Source: Lathyrus oleraceus (taxonomy: Eukaryota > Streptophyta > Magnoliopsida > Fabales > Fabaceae). From it: a stretch of 64,000 bases of DNA. Under the pieces are notes generated by a model. That model worked only from the letters and a program-made list of their open reading frames with translations, ran no database searches and was not told the origin of the DNA. Shown in pieces: positions 44,644-56,000 of this stretch; the stretch's first letter is position 1; each line of letters opens with the position of its first letter. Made by a program: the position numbers and the translations under genes. The stretch lies in the NCBI RefSeq assembly GCF_024323335.1, contig NC_066581.1, positions 428,748,136-428,812,135 on the forward strand, read 5' to 3'.

Positions 44644-46418
44644 TGATCGCTCGACTGGGTGAGTCGAGAATGGGATACAAACTGCAAGTGCACAGTTCTA
44701 TCGCGTAGTTTTAAAAGATATCGATCCCACAGGGACTTATGAATCGATATACCGTTATCTAAGGTTACTACGTAAATCTAAGGTGAGAATGTTTGATTGT
44801 TTGGGGAAAAAACTAAGAGCTAAACTAATATCTAGATTAAATATTAATAAGACGGATATCGGTATGTAGTTCGTCAAAACTAGGGAATCAAGTCTTTGTC
44901 GGTTTCTTGGTTTTAAAATGAATCGTTTCGGTTAACTTCATTGGTTAAAGGTTCTATCTCAAACTCTCGCTCTGTTGAATAAACCATGATTTTATATTAA
45001 TGTTGCTGTCACTTATAATTAAGTCAAAAACCATATTTTGAAAACAATAAAGTTGCAGAAACTCTTTTTAAGAAAATACTGACCGTTTTAAACACCCTTA
45101 TCTCAAACTCTCGCTCTGTTGACTTAGGTTATATAATTAAATCCAAATGCTTAACTCTCGTCCTCACATCCAATCTTTAAAAATACTTTTTGGAAAAGGT
45201 CAGAATTTAATTAACCCTAAAACTTGCTCTCGCCCTGATCTAGAATTAATGCCTAACTTACACTGTCCAGTTAAAATCTCAAACTCTCGCTCTATTGATT
45301 TTAACTTCTTTATGTCTTTTACTTTTGTAAAAAATCTTGTTATTAAACCTGTAAGTTGAAACCATAAAAAGATTGATTTTGATTTTAAGTTTAGATAGAC
45401 CGACTCAGTCTTGATCCCTTATTCTGCTTACTTTACATACCGATACCTAGGCAAATTAGCCAGACATGCTAAATAAATAAGAATTTATATCATGCATAAA
45501 CAGACTCATTCCAGGCAGGCAATATGAATAAACAATAGAATAAAACATTAAAAATTAAATAGCAATTAAAGAACCTGAATGCGTAATACAATGGTCTTGA
45601 ACACTCCACCACAAGCCGGTAGGATTTGTTCTTGGATTCTTCAATTAGACAGTAAATTAAATCAAGGAAATAAAACTGGAATATAACGTAAGGTTAAATC
45701 CGGTATAAAGTTGCACAATAGTTTCCGGTGTAGAAACTATTATGCGAAAAATATCTAAAAGCTAAAACTGGAAAGGTAAATTTGCAAGGGAAAAAGAATG
45801 TAAAGCTTGCAAAAGAAATAAATAAAATAAACAATGCTAAGTTGCTGGAAAGGAAGAAAAATAAGCAAAGGCGTGAAAAGAAAATTTGGCAGAGCTTCGG
45901 CAAACTGAGCGTGCAAAAACTGAGGCTTTTTTAGGTTTGTGAGATGGCTATTTATAATAGCCTTGGTAACTGCATTCCGTTTCCCACGAGTCTTCAGCAT
46001 GGCTAAATACACGGCGTGGGCATAGGACACGAACTCTCTCAACGTTCTTCTTCAATTCTTCTGAGAGCGTGACTTGCGCCAAAAAGCTAGTGGAATGGTG
46101 TGACGCTCGTCACAACATGTGTGACGCTCGTCACAGGGATGCTTCTAGTGTGACGCTCGTCACACCCCTTGTGACGCCCGTCACAGGCTCAACGTGCGCT
46201 TTCTTTTGGGCTGGGCTTGGTCTTTGATATTTGTTTCCTTTTTACTCCTTTCTACACCTCCTTTTCTTCCCTTTTTCACTTTTGCTTCAAAATGGATACC
46301 TGACATAAATAGCAAGGAAATACTGCATAATATCTGATAAAATGAGATAAACTAAAGTAAATGATAATATAATCTAATTGAATTAAGTCTTAAAATGTGA
46401 TATAATTTCGTGTTATCA
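44644..46418 (-). repeat. Third copy of the Athila LTR
   Basis: This 1775-bp copy of the Athila 3' LTR was carried along in the duplicated segment, with TCTAC (44639-44643) at its left. It is followed by the PPT and part of the Athila 3' non-coding region, which stops near 46904. It is therefore not a separate insertion or a solo LTR. Confidence 0.88.
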
Positions 46419-46904
46419 AACTCCCCCACACTTAAATCTTTGCTTGTCCTCAAGCAAAATTCAGTATAGAACTTGTTAAAAGTTTTAGCCAGATGAAATT
46501 TCAAAGCACACATCAATTCGTACTAGGTTGCAAATGGATTTTTGTTTAGGAGGACTTGAGTTTAATCTTGACATCAACAACTACCGTTACAACTTAGATA
46601 ACCCTACCTTATGCAAATCAGTTCAAGTACCCTATGATAGCTATCCTGGTTCCTTTGGTCTTATTTCACCCGCTTTCATTCTAGCGAAATCACATTAAGC
46701 CCTTTATCCTTTCGCGCACATAGTGGAGTAACCGGTTAGTGATTATGATCCGCTTTTAGCTAGAAGTTCTGGTACATAAGTCGGATAACTTCATTATTCA
46801 GTCCATTGCAAATTGCGGGGGATCGAACCGTAGTCCGCCCTACCGAGTTCAGTACCAGATTCCTACTGAACCAACTCATAATGGGTCTTTCGTATTGTGC
46901 TTTT

Positions 46905-46908
46905 ACAT
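46905..46908. other. Junction between Athila internal DNA and outer Ogre LTR
   Basis: Left of this point the sequence follows the Athila (matching up to 23393); from 46909 it follows the outer LTR (matching from 15513). The four bases ACAT are not fully explained by either parent, although the Athila reads GCAT here. Both parents have an ATCTG close by, which suggests microhomology-assisted end joining. An assembly join is the alternative. Confidence 0.75.
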
Positions 46909-49835
46909 AAATCTGGAAATTTACAGTGTTTGATCCATTGTTCTGGCCTGGCAATTTGAATTTGTGTTTTGCGCCAAAACCAGCCAACCAGCGCTTGCCA
47001 CCTCAATTATTTAAACTGCGCGTTTTGGCTCTTGGGCGCATATTTACAACAATGCCACTGATTCCAATTAATTTAAATAAAACACTTAATAATTATTACA
47101 TAATTCATTTTAATCTTAGAAAAATCATAAAAAAATATTGGTTGATCAGAAAAATATGAGGATTTTTTCTATAGTTCCCATTTTGTCTCTAGAATTTTAT
47201 GGATATGATTTTAGAAGTTGTGCATGATGGAAAGTTGACTTTGCTTAGGGATGTTTGACCTATGTCATTTTTGTGTGTAATTTTGACATGTTTTACCATT
47301 TTTAATGTGAAATGCTCATACCTTAAAAGAAATGCATGAAATTTTTTGTGGTGATTGTAGACATGTTGCTGGTGATTTACATATAAATTTTGTGAATTTT
47401 GGATACCTGTGGAGTAAGATATGATTTTTTGAACTTAGGTGTGACAATTTGTGTCACACCTAATTAGGACAAATTCATGAAATTATTTGCCTAGCCTATG
47501 CTTGTTAGAATGGATTGAAAATTTGTATGATGGATCATTAACATGTTGAGATGCTATGTGAATTTTTCTGAATTTGTATGTGGCATTTTCAATTTGATTG
47601 ATATTTTTCATCTCTGTTGGTCAATTATGCAAGTTCATGTGACACATGTTTGTAAATTTAATGTGAAATGATCATATGGTTTTGGATAAACATGAAATTT
47701 GGTATGAGGGTTGTAGACAAATTGTAGGACATCCCTGTTTTGGTCCCATTCATTTCTTAATTGTTTTCATTGACTTATGAATTTTGGAAGTGAATGCATG
47801 TGTTGATGTTGTGATTTGGCTCATATATTTGTGTCTGTTTTTCTTGATTTTCATTGACATAGTTCCTTTTGTCCAATTAAGCTGAAAATTGACATGCTGT
47901 ACCTTGAATATGTCCTGTTTAGGTGTAAATTATTTGAGGATTTTTGGAATTGTTTTGATATGGATTTGGTTGAAGTCATTCTGTTTGGATGTTTGGTGTT
48001 ATGTTTGACCTAGTTTGACTTGTTTTGGTCATGAAATGAATATGGTAAATGATATGAGTATGGGATCAATTGCCCTTGCTTTTGATTTGTTTGAATTTGA
48101 TTTTGGTTGAGAATCCCTTGCTGTTTAGATTTTTTTCTCACTTTTGGACCCTAGGCTTGGCCTAGTGGTCTTGTCACTCACATTTGCTTGATTTTTCAGG
48201 ATGAAAAGCACCATGATTAAGGAGATTGAACCAAGTGGATTAAATTGACATTGTTTGATGTTGAGAACTAATTGGGATTTGTTTTGTAGGTTGTGAAGTT
48301 TGAGCTTGAGCTCATAGCTTGCCTTTGTGTGCATTAATCTGTATAGTCTGACTGATTAACATTTGCTGTTTATTGTTGTCTGTCTGAGTACTGATGATAC
48401 TTGATTGTTTTCAGGTACCTTTAGTTGCTTACAGTTCTTTAAGAACTTGCTTGCTGCTGATTAGTTTTTAAACCACTTGAGGTAGGACTTCTATTCTTCA
48501 TGTAGTCTGGAGACCCGGTCTGTTATTTGGCCGGGCAAACTGTCTGAAGTCCTCCTTAAGAGGCGATGCTTGTGATTGTTTAATATTGTGCCTAAGCAGG
48601 TGAAGTCCTCTATGAGGCAATTGGTGGAAGTTAGGGATATGCAATCTATCCCCCACTATTCTGTGAGTCGTCCCTCTGCTCACACGGCTGTGTGTTGATG
48701 CATTGGGACACAAACCCAAGATCTCGTGCTGTTGCACAATCGAGTCAGAGTCTTTGAGCGTAGAAGGGTCCCTCCATTCTGGACCCACGCTCCTTTGTCA
48801 GAAGCTCTCCCTGGTCAGGGATAAGAGCTGTGAGGTCTCATCCTCACTTCACCTTTTCATCTGCTTCACCTTAGCCTCGTAATGGCAAGGTTAAAAGCGA
48901 ATAATAACCATGTACAGATGAATTGCTTCGGCAGTTAAACCTATTGTGTGAGCCCGCTTGATTGGTTATAGTGTGTGCTTTGTGAATATTTGTCTGACAT
49001 GTTTGATTGAGATGCTTGTTTTGTTTGTATGCTTGTATGCTTGCTTTCTTCCTGGATAGGGTTAGCTTGCAGTTGTGCAAGTAGGTAGAAACCTGAACAT
49101 AGGGTAATGATGCATGACAACACTAGGCTCGAGTCCAGCTCCCTGGTAGTGTGTCTTCCCTCAGTTTCTGGCTAGATTTTCTTTCCCTTGAGGGGGAACT
49201 ACATCGCCCTGATCCTTGTTCCAGACGAGGTATGTAGGCAGGTGGTCGTGCGAGACCACTCCGGGCAACCTTTTTCTTTTTTGTGTGTGGTTACCTGTTA
49301 TCTGTTGTGTGTTTGGTTCGGATGCCGACGTAAGTCCAGTGATTGGCAGTCGGGCTCCACGTTTGCCCTTTTGAGTGTGTTTTGGTTCGGATGCTAACGT
49401 AATTCCATCGAGTGGTTGTCGGGCTCCATGTTTGCCATCTGTTTGTGCGTTTTGTGTTGTTTGGCGTGCGTAAGCCGAACTACAGTGGCTCTGATTCTTG
49501 TTCCAGACAAGATATGTAGGCATAGGATGCGACGTCCTATCGAGCTCCCTTCTTCTAACCCCACCTGCGTTCCCTGTGTGTGTGTGTGATGTTTTAGCAA
49601 CCTTTTCTTTTCTTAGAACGTGGATCCCGTCGAGTACGACGGACGTGAGGGGTGCTAATACCTTCCCCTTGCGTAACCGACTCCCTTACCCTTTCTCTTT
49701 GGTCGCAAGACCATTTCCTTTCCAGGTTTCTCTGAGCGTTTCCTTTCCCTATTTTGGGATAAATAACGCGCAGTGGCGGCTCTGTGTTATGTTTTTATTT
49801 GAGCCTCGCCGGTTGTTTTTTCGCAGGATGCGACA
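46909..49835 (+). repeat. Outer Ogre 5' LTR, right part (starts 604 bp before the insertion site)
   Basis: The first 604 bp (46909-47512) repeat 15513-16116 with two substitutions (C/T near 47028 and C/A near 47471), and there is no insertion at GAATG (47508-47512). The LTR continues to the end GCGACA at 49835. Near the end it contains 'ggtgctaataccttcccc' (about 49649), the Ogre 3'-LTR block. Together with 13398-16116 the full LTR would be about 5042 bp. Confidence 0.85.
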
Positions 49836-49837
49836 GC

Positions 49838-49855
49838 TGGCGACTCTGCTGGGGA
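49838..49855 (+). other. Outer Ogre primer binding site, tRNA-Arg type
   Basis: TGGCGACTCTGCTGGGGA follows the LTR end after a 2-nt spacer, identical to the inner Ogre sites. Confidence 0.9.
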
Positions 49856-50860
49856 CTTCGGATGTAGACCTGTGCTGGTCCATCTTCCCTAAACGAGTCC
49901 TTCCTAGCGTTCTAGGATAGTTTAGGTTGCTTGTTGTGTTATTTATTGCATTTATTATTCTAACCTGTGTATATATTTGCATAAATATTTGCATGCATCA
50001 TACTATCATGTTGCTATCCTCTGTGCAGGTGGTTCCTCTGTTTTGGGGTGGGTGTTCTGAGTGGGGCTAAAACCCAGACCCGAGTATACACCTAGGACTA
50101 GTGTGGTCTCATGTCGCCTCTTTCGTGTTAGGTTAACATGTGCTTGGCGGCGTGATGTACCACAAGCCGGACGAGGTTCATTTGATAGTGATTTCCTCTG
50201 TGGAGTATCCACTTTGGCTTAGTTACTTCATCTGAGTTGTTGACTCTGGTGACCGATCATTTCCCGGATTTTTGGTTTAGACGATCTCAGGAGAGCTACA
50301 ATGGCACACCCGAAAGGGCAAACCCATTGAGTATCTCTGCCCGATTGTCGAGACTATTATCCGCCTTAGGATGACCTGTTTAGAATTTACCTGTGAGGGG
50401 AGGGTGATTCTTTCAGATGCATGTTCAGATGGTGATTCAGATGGTGACTATTTGTTCCGTGGGTCCTATTTATGAGTCGGATTTATGGCCGTTTATTTCT
50501 GAGACGCCGGACTGCTGTCTGTGGTATTTATCAGTGGGGATCCGTTTATTTCGGGATTCCCCGGGCCGATTCAGAGGTTATGGTATCTGATCAGAGATTG
50601 ATGATGATGATGATGATGATGTATCTTCCGTTTATTTCGGAACCCGTGGGTCAGATTTGTGATCGTACATTCTTCAGATGGTTATGATCAGTTCAGAGAC
50701 CAGGTTTCAGTGCAGAGGATCAGATGGCTTGGAGGATGGCAACGCATTGCATTCATTCATCAGCATCATTACATCTTGCATTAATTGCATCTAACACATG
50801 TTTACCCATATGCAGGGATACCTTTGATCGAGATCCTGGTTGAGAGATTTCTGCTCAGAG
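49856..50860 (+). other. Outer Ogre untranslated leader
   Basis: This is non-coding sequence between the PBS and ORF1. It contains an (ATG)7 microsatellite at 50601-50621 and repeated 'cagatggtgattcag' stretches near 50420-50450. The small frames are not supported as genes. Confidence 0.6.
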
Positions 50861-52084
50861 ATGAGGACCGGTTTGAAGCATGATGTGGTTTATAGTTTCT
50901 TCGACCCAGAGATTGGTGTGCTGAAGGAGCTGATAGCATTGATTACACCCGACCATGTGGGGATGTTCAGAGAGTCATACGGTAGTATTCTGAAGATGGT
51001 TTTCAGACTCACTGACAGTGACAGGAGCGCCATTCATACTCTTCTCCAATTCTATGATCCGGGGCTGAGGTGTTTTGTGTTTCCAGATTATTTGTTGGGA
51101 CCTCTGATAGAAGATTATGCTAGCATCTTGGGTATACAGATCCGTGATCAGATTCCTTTCCATGTCACTAGGGCAGAGCCTGATGTCCTTGGGATTTCCC
51201 GTGCTCTTTATTTGAGTCCGGAAATAGTCAAGGAGGGTTTGAAGGAGAAAGGAAAGTTACCAGGTTTTCACTTGAGTTTCTTGGAAGCTAAGGCCAAGGA
51301 ACACGCTGCTGTGGGTGATTGGAAGACGGTTTGCGCTCTGGTTGCTGTGAGTATTTATGGGATAGTTCTGTTTCCTAATCAGAAGAACTTTGTGGACCAT
51401 AATGCTGTCAGGTTGTTCATACAGAGAAACCCTATTCCTACTTTGATCGGAGATGTTTACTACTCGGTGCATAACTGGAATGAGAAGCGGCGTGGTGGTC
51501 TAATCCGGTGCTGTGCTCAGTTGCTCTTCAGGTGGTTTATGGGGTATTTGCCTTCCAGAGGTGCTTTTGCTCATTTTGATCCTACTGTCAAGTGGTCCTT
51601 CAGGTTGATGGGTTTGCGGGCTAATGACATTGCTTGGACTCATAACGGTTTAGCTGGCCGGGATTTCATATATAGTTGCGGGAGTCTACCCAATGTGCCT
51701 TTAGTGGGAGTTCAGGGTTGCATCAATTACAACCCGGTGCTTCTCAGGAGACAGATGGGGTTTGCTGTGGAGGGTCCTCCTCTCGGGCGAGAGATCCAGG
51801 AGTCCTTTTACTTCCCGATTGAGGGTAACCAGGCTAAGCTGAGGCAGGTATTGGATGAGTGGCGTGATATTCAGAGGAAGGGCAAGGTTCCTTATGGTAA
51901 GGTCAACAGTCGGTATTTTCCCCTATTCGATGATTGGTTGCGGAAGAGGATAGAGCTCACACTTCTACCATTTCCTGGAGGTGATCTTGGGTGTCCTTTG
52001 ATTGAGGGTCCAAGTTCTTCTGTCAGTATGGAAGAATTCCTTGAGATGAAGAGGGCCAGTTCAGTTACTTGCAGAGAAAGCTGA
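50861..52084 (+). CDS. Outer Ogre ORF1 (DUF7745-like), N-terminal part before a frameshift
   Basis: I start at the ATG at 50861 (407 residues), as the longer frame opens at a TTG. It aligns by eye with the ORF1 at 18816: shared blocks are FPDYLLGPLIEDYASILGI, IYGIVLFPNQKNFVDHNAV, RNPIPTLIGD, and PNVPLVGVQGCINYNP. The frame ends at 52082-52084 (TGA) only because of a shift near 52050-52065; the charged coiled-coil tail continues in another frame to 52559. The protein is therefore truncated relative to its likely ancestor. Function unknown. Confidence 0.75.
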   Translation: MRTGLKHDVVYSFFDPEIGVLKELIALITPDHVGMFRESYGSILKMVFRLTDSDRSAIHTLLQFYDPGLRCFVFPDYLLGPLIEDYASILGIQIRDQIPFHVTRAEPDVLGISRALYLSPEIVKEGLKEKGKLPGFHLSFLEAKAKEHAAVGDWKTVCALVAVSIYGIVLFPNQKNFVDHNAVRLFIQRNPIPTLIGDVYYSVHNWNEKRRGGLIRCCAQLLFRWFMGYLPSRGAFAHFDPTVKWSFRLMGLRANDIAWTHNGLAGRDFIYSCGSLPNVPLVGVQGCINYNPVLLRRQMGFAVEGPPLGREIQESFYFPIEGNQAKLRQVLDEWRDIQRKGKVPYGKVNSRYFPLFDDWLRKRIELTLLPFPGGDLGCPLIEGPSSSVSMEEFLEMKRASSVTCRES

Positions 52085-52559
52085 ATTGGAGAGAAATGTT
52101 GCTCGGTTTCAGACAGCTAATCAAGAGATCAAAGTGAAGATGGAAGATCAAGACAAGCGACATGCCTTGGAAGCCAAGCGCTTTGAGATGGATACAGCCT
52201 ACTATGGGAAGGTTAATCAGGCATTAGCATCATCTACCAGAGAGCACGATATCACCAAAGAGAGATTGGCTAGAGCTTCACAGATCATTGAGGATGAGAA
52301 GCGGAGGCAGACTCTCGTGAGAGATCAGAGAGATGCTAGAGCCAGGGCCCTTGCTGCAGAGTGGGAAGCGGAGAAAGCAAAGATCGTCGCCGAGAGAGAT
52401 CATTACATGGCAGAGAGAGATCACTACTTCAGGCAGATGAAGATTCATCAGAAAGAAGTGGGGAGATTGCAGCAGGAGAACACCGAGCTCAGGTTCGCCG
52501 TAGAGTTCGCGAAGATGGAAGATGAGATAGGGCCATCTGTGGGGCCCTCATCCAGCTAG
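52062..52559 (+). pseudogene. Outer Ogre ORF1, coiled-coil tail in a shifted frame
   Basis: The frame rich in Glu, Lys, Arg and Ala (heptad-like, RHALEAKRFEMD... and WEAEKAKIVAERDHY) is the natural C-terminal continuation of the ORF1 before it. It is joined by a single-base shift around 52050-52065. It has no plausible ATG of its own near the start (the open frame recorded from 52086 opens at a TTG), so it is probably not translated separately. Confidence 0.65.
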
Positions 52560-53084
52560 TTCTTTCATTTGTATGGATTACCGTCAGGCTTGTTGACGGA
52601 ATCTACTTGCTTGTATTTCTTTCCTGATTCTGGAGGATTGTATTTGAATTGTATCTGGATTGATGTATGACTATGGCACTGTTTGTGCACTTTTTGCTAT
52701 GTGATGGTTATTTTCATTTAGTGATTGGTTTACAAGCTTTATCTGCTTTACCGTATGCACTCACACAAGCACACACATGGTTGGGGGTATCATGCTAAAT
52801 CACATATCTCCGATTTGCACAATGAAATCAAACACTACATATCAGAATATTGATGCCGGATTATTATTTGTCTCGATGATGCCAGGATCGAGAGACAAAG
52901 TGTCCTTCATATGGATAGACACTGCATCCATGCATTGATCATAATAACCTGTGTTTTGTTTTGCAGGTACCTGTTGCTAACGTGATTGATTGTTTCAGGA
53001 ATCATTGCTCGTGCTCGTAGAACTGTACCTTTGCACTCAACACGCCCTCACAGATATTATACCAGACACAATACTCCCAGACTC
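52560..53084 (+). other. Spacer between ORF1 and gag of the outer Ogre
   Basis: No gene. It ends with two splice-acceptor-like sites, TTTTGCAG|GTACC (about 52968) and TTTCAG|GAATC (about 52999). The inner Ogre spacer has CATAACAG|GTACT at the same place (about 20300). Whether gag is expressed from a spliced RNA is unknown. Confidence 0.5.
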
Positions 53085-56000
53085 ATGGAGCTTCCCAGTG
53101 CAGATATTCTCGAGCTGAAAGACAAAATGACTGAGCTGATCAACATCATGCAAGGCTTTGCAGTTGGTCAGAAGGCGTTGGCAGATAAAGTTGAAAAGCT
53201 CGAGCGGGCTTCTGCAGCAAACAGCGGAGTTAACCTGGATGGAGTCTCCAACCAGGGGCAGGGGTCTCGAGATGGTGGAAAGAGGACCACTGTTGGTATT
53301 GTGAATAATGCTGGTGGGTTCGGTGGTGCTGGTGGCCAACCGGGGCAGAATCAGAAAGATAATTTTGTGCCTCCGTTTTATGGGTTTGATGAAGACCAGG
53401 AGGAAGACAGGGAGGCTGACCAGTTCTCAATGCAGAATGAACCTTTCGTGCCTTATAGTGCTCCACCTCAGAACAAGGAGATCCAGCTGCTGGCTGAGAA
53501 GATCAAGGTCTTGGAGAGTTATGCCACGCCTGGGGTGGTGAATATGTCTAACATGGGGCTGGTCGAGGGGATTGTGATCCCGCAGAAGTTCAAGGCGCCC
53601 ACTTTTGACAGATATAATGGGAGTTCTTGCCCTGAGACCCATTTACAAGCCTTCGTCCGCAAGATATCTGCATATACCATGGACCAGAAGCCGTGGATGT
53701 ACTTTTTCCAGGACAGCCTGTCCGGAGGTTCCTTGGAATGGTATACCAAACTCAAATCTTCTGACATTAAAAACTGGCAGGATCTTGGGGACGCTTTCTT
53801 CAAGCAGTACCAGTTCAACGCTGACATGGCTCCGAGTCGTACCCAGCTGCAGGGTATGTCTCAGAAACATAATGAAGGATTTAAGGAGTATGCTCAGCGG
53901 TGGAGAGAACTGGCTGCGAGAGTTCAACCTCCTCTTGTTGATCGTGAAATGTCAGATCTGTTTATGGGGACCCTGCAGGGGCCGTTTGCTGAAAGGATGG
54001 TGGGATGTCCTGTCACAAATTTCTCTGATATCGTGGTAGCCGGGGAACGGATAGAGAGTTGGTTAAAATTGGGCAAGATCCAGGGTACTGCGTCTGCGTC
54101 CTCTTCAGGTTCGAAAAAGCCATTCGGTAATAATGGTGGGCAGAGGAAGAAGGAAGGAGACACCAGTGCAGTTTATTCGCAACGAGGACCCAGTAGGGAC
54201 CGTTACTTCCAGCACACTGCTGCGGTAACTATTCCTGCTGAGTCTCATCCTATACAACCGCAACAACAGCAGCAACAACAACAGAGACAACCCTTTCAGC
54301 AGAGGCAGCAAAGGGCTGGTTATCAGGTCAGGGGCAGAGCAATGGACCGTCAATTTGACAGACCTCCAGTGACCTATGCTTTCTTGTTTAAGAAATTGCA
54401 GGATTTGGGGCTTGTGCAAACCAGAACCCTGGCACCTTTGAGACCTGATCAGAGGCCAGCTAATTATGATGAGAATGCAAAGTGCGAATTCCACTCAGGT
54501 GCGCCTGGACATAACATTGAGAACTGTAAAGCTTTTAAGCACACAGTTCAGGACTTAGTGGATTCAAAGGCAATCAATTTAGCACCATCTCCTAATGTCA
54601 ATGCCAATCCCATGCCTGCGCATGGTCAAAGGGGGGTGAATGCCATTTCTGCAGAAGATAAAGTGGGGGTGTCTGATGTGGACCAGCTGAAGACTCCGTT
54701 GGCTGAGGTCAAGGGGCTGTTGTTGAAAAATGGGGTTTATCCGGGCTGCGGCCACGAGTGTGCTGAGTGCACTATCTCTGTCAATGGTTGTGGGCTTCTG
54801 AGGAAGTGTGTCCAGGGTCTGATGGACGAAGGGATTATCATGATTGAGAGGGCTGATAAAGGAAAAGATGAAGTCTCCACCATAACGATTTACTTTGATC
54901 CGGTGGATTTGTCTGATCTTGCTGAAGCGGCTCCAGTTACCATCACGGTACCTGGACCGATTCCTTACGACAAAGATGATGCCGTGCCTTGGCATTATGG
55001 TGGGGAGGTCTATTGTAATGGTGAGAGGATACAGGAACAATCTGCTAGTGAAACCACCGTGTTAAAGGTGGATAATGCCGGCCCCAGCGGTTTCACTCGC
55101 AGCGGAAGGTTATTTGCTCCTGATGTGTTGAGGAGAGGGGAAGGAGAAAAAGATAAAAAAGAAAAGGCCGAGGCTTTAGCCAGGGCAAAAGGAAAGGCTA
55201 TGGTTGGTAATGATACTCCTGTGGTGACACCGGCGCCTGCGGGGTCGGATAACAAACTTGATGATGATGCTGAGGAATTTTTACGAATCATCAAAAAGTC
55301 GGAGTATAAATTGGTGGATCATTTACAGCAGACTCCTTCCAAAATCTCGATTCTTTCGTTGCTGTTAAGCTCTGAGGGGCATAGGGAAGCTTTGTTGAAA
55401 ATTCTGAAGAAGGCTTATGTTCCTCAAGAGATCACCATCAATCAACTGGAGACGGTCGTATCCAATGTGCATGCTAGCCATGGGTTGGGCTTTACGGATA
55501 TGGACCTGACAGTGGATGGAAGGAATCACAATAGGGCGCTACACATAGCAATGGAATGCAAGGGGGCCGTGCTTTCGCATGTGCTGGTTGATACCGGCTC
55601 CTCATTGAATGTGTTGCCAAAGAAGGCCTTGGCAAAGCTGAATTGTGATGGGCTGATTTTGACCCCGACTGATTTGATTGTACGGGCTTTTGATGGGTCA
55701 AAGCGGGCCGTATTCGGGGAGGTAGAGCTGCCGGTGAAGATTGGACCTGAGGTGTTCAAGTCGACATTCTATGTCATGGACATTCAGCCGGCATACAGTT
55801 GCCTGTTGGGTCGCCCATGGATTCATGCTGCGGGAGCAGTTACCTCGACTTTGCACCAGAAATTGAAATACATCTGGGAAGGTCAAGTTGTCACTGTTTG
55901 TGGAGAAGAGGACATATTTGTCAGCCACCTGTCCTCGTTTAAATATGTGGAGATGGATGGAGAAATATGGGAGACACCCAGTCAGGCTTTCGAAACCGTT

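Larger units (their letters stand above)
41589..46904 (+). repeat. Second copy of the inner Ogre internal region plus Athila end
   Basis: This segment matches 18078-23393 at a constant offset of 23511 bases, so no indel was needed. I noticed about four substitutions: near 41867 (G/A), 43481 (C/T), 44007 (C/T) and 46751 (T/C). It carries the PBS, leader, ORF1, mini-Gag, start of pol, the TCTAC target, the whole Athila 3' LTR and 486 bp of Athila internal DNA. It then ends abruptly. Much lower divergence than between the inner Ogre LTRs means the duplication is recent. Confidence 0.9.

Noticed and set aside
44644..46418. A solo Athila LTR as an independent insertion
   Set aside because: The left TCTAC has no matching right copy, and Athila internal DNA follows for 486 bp at the same offset as in the first copy; it came with the duplicated segment.
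16112..47512. GAATG at 16112-16116 and 47508-47512 as a normal target duplication of the inner Ogre
   Set aside because: The right GAATG is part of an uninterrupted 604-bp outer LTR repeat and not next to an inner LTR end, so it is the empty site and not a duplication made by insertion.
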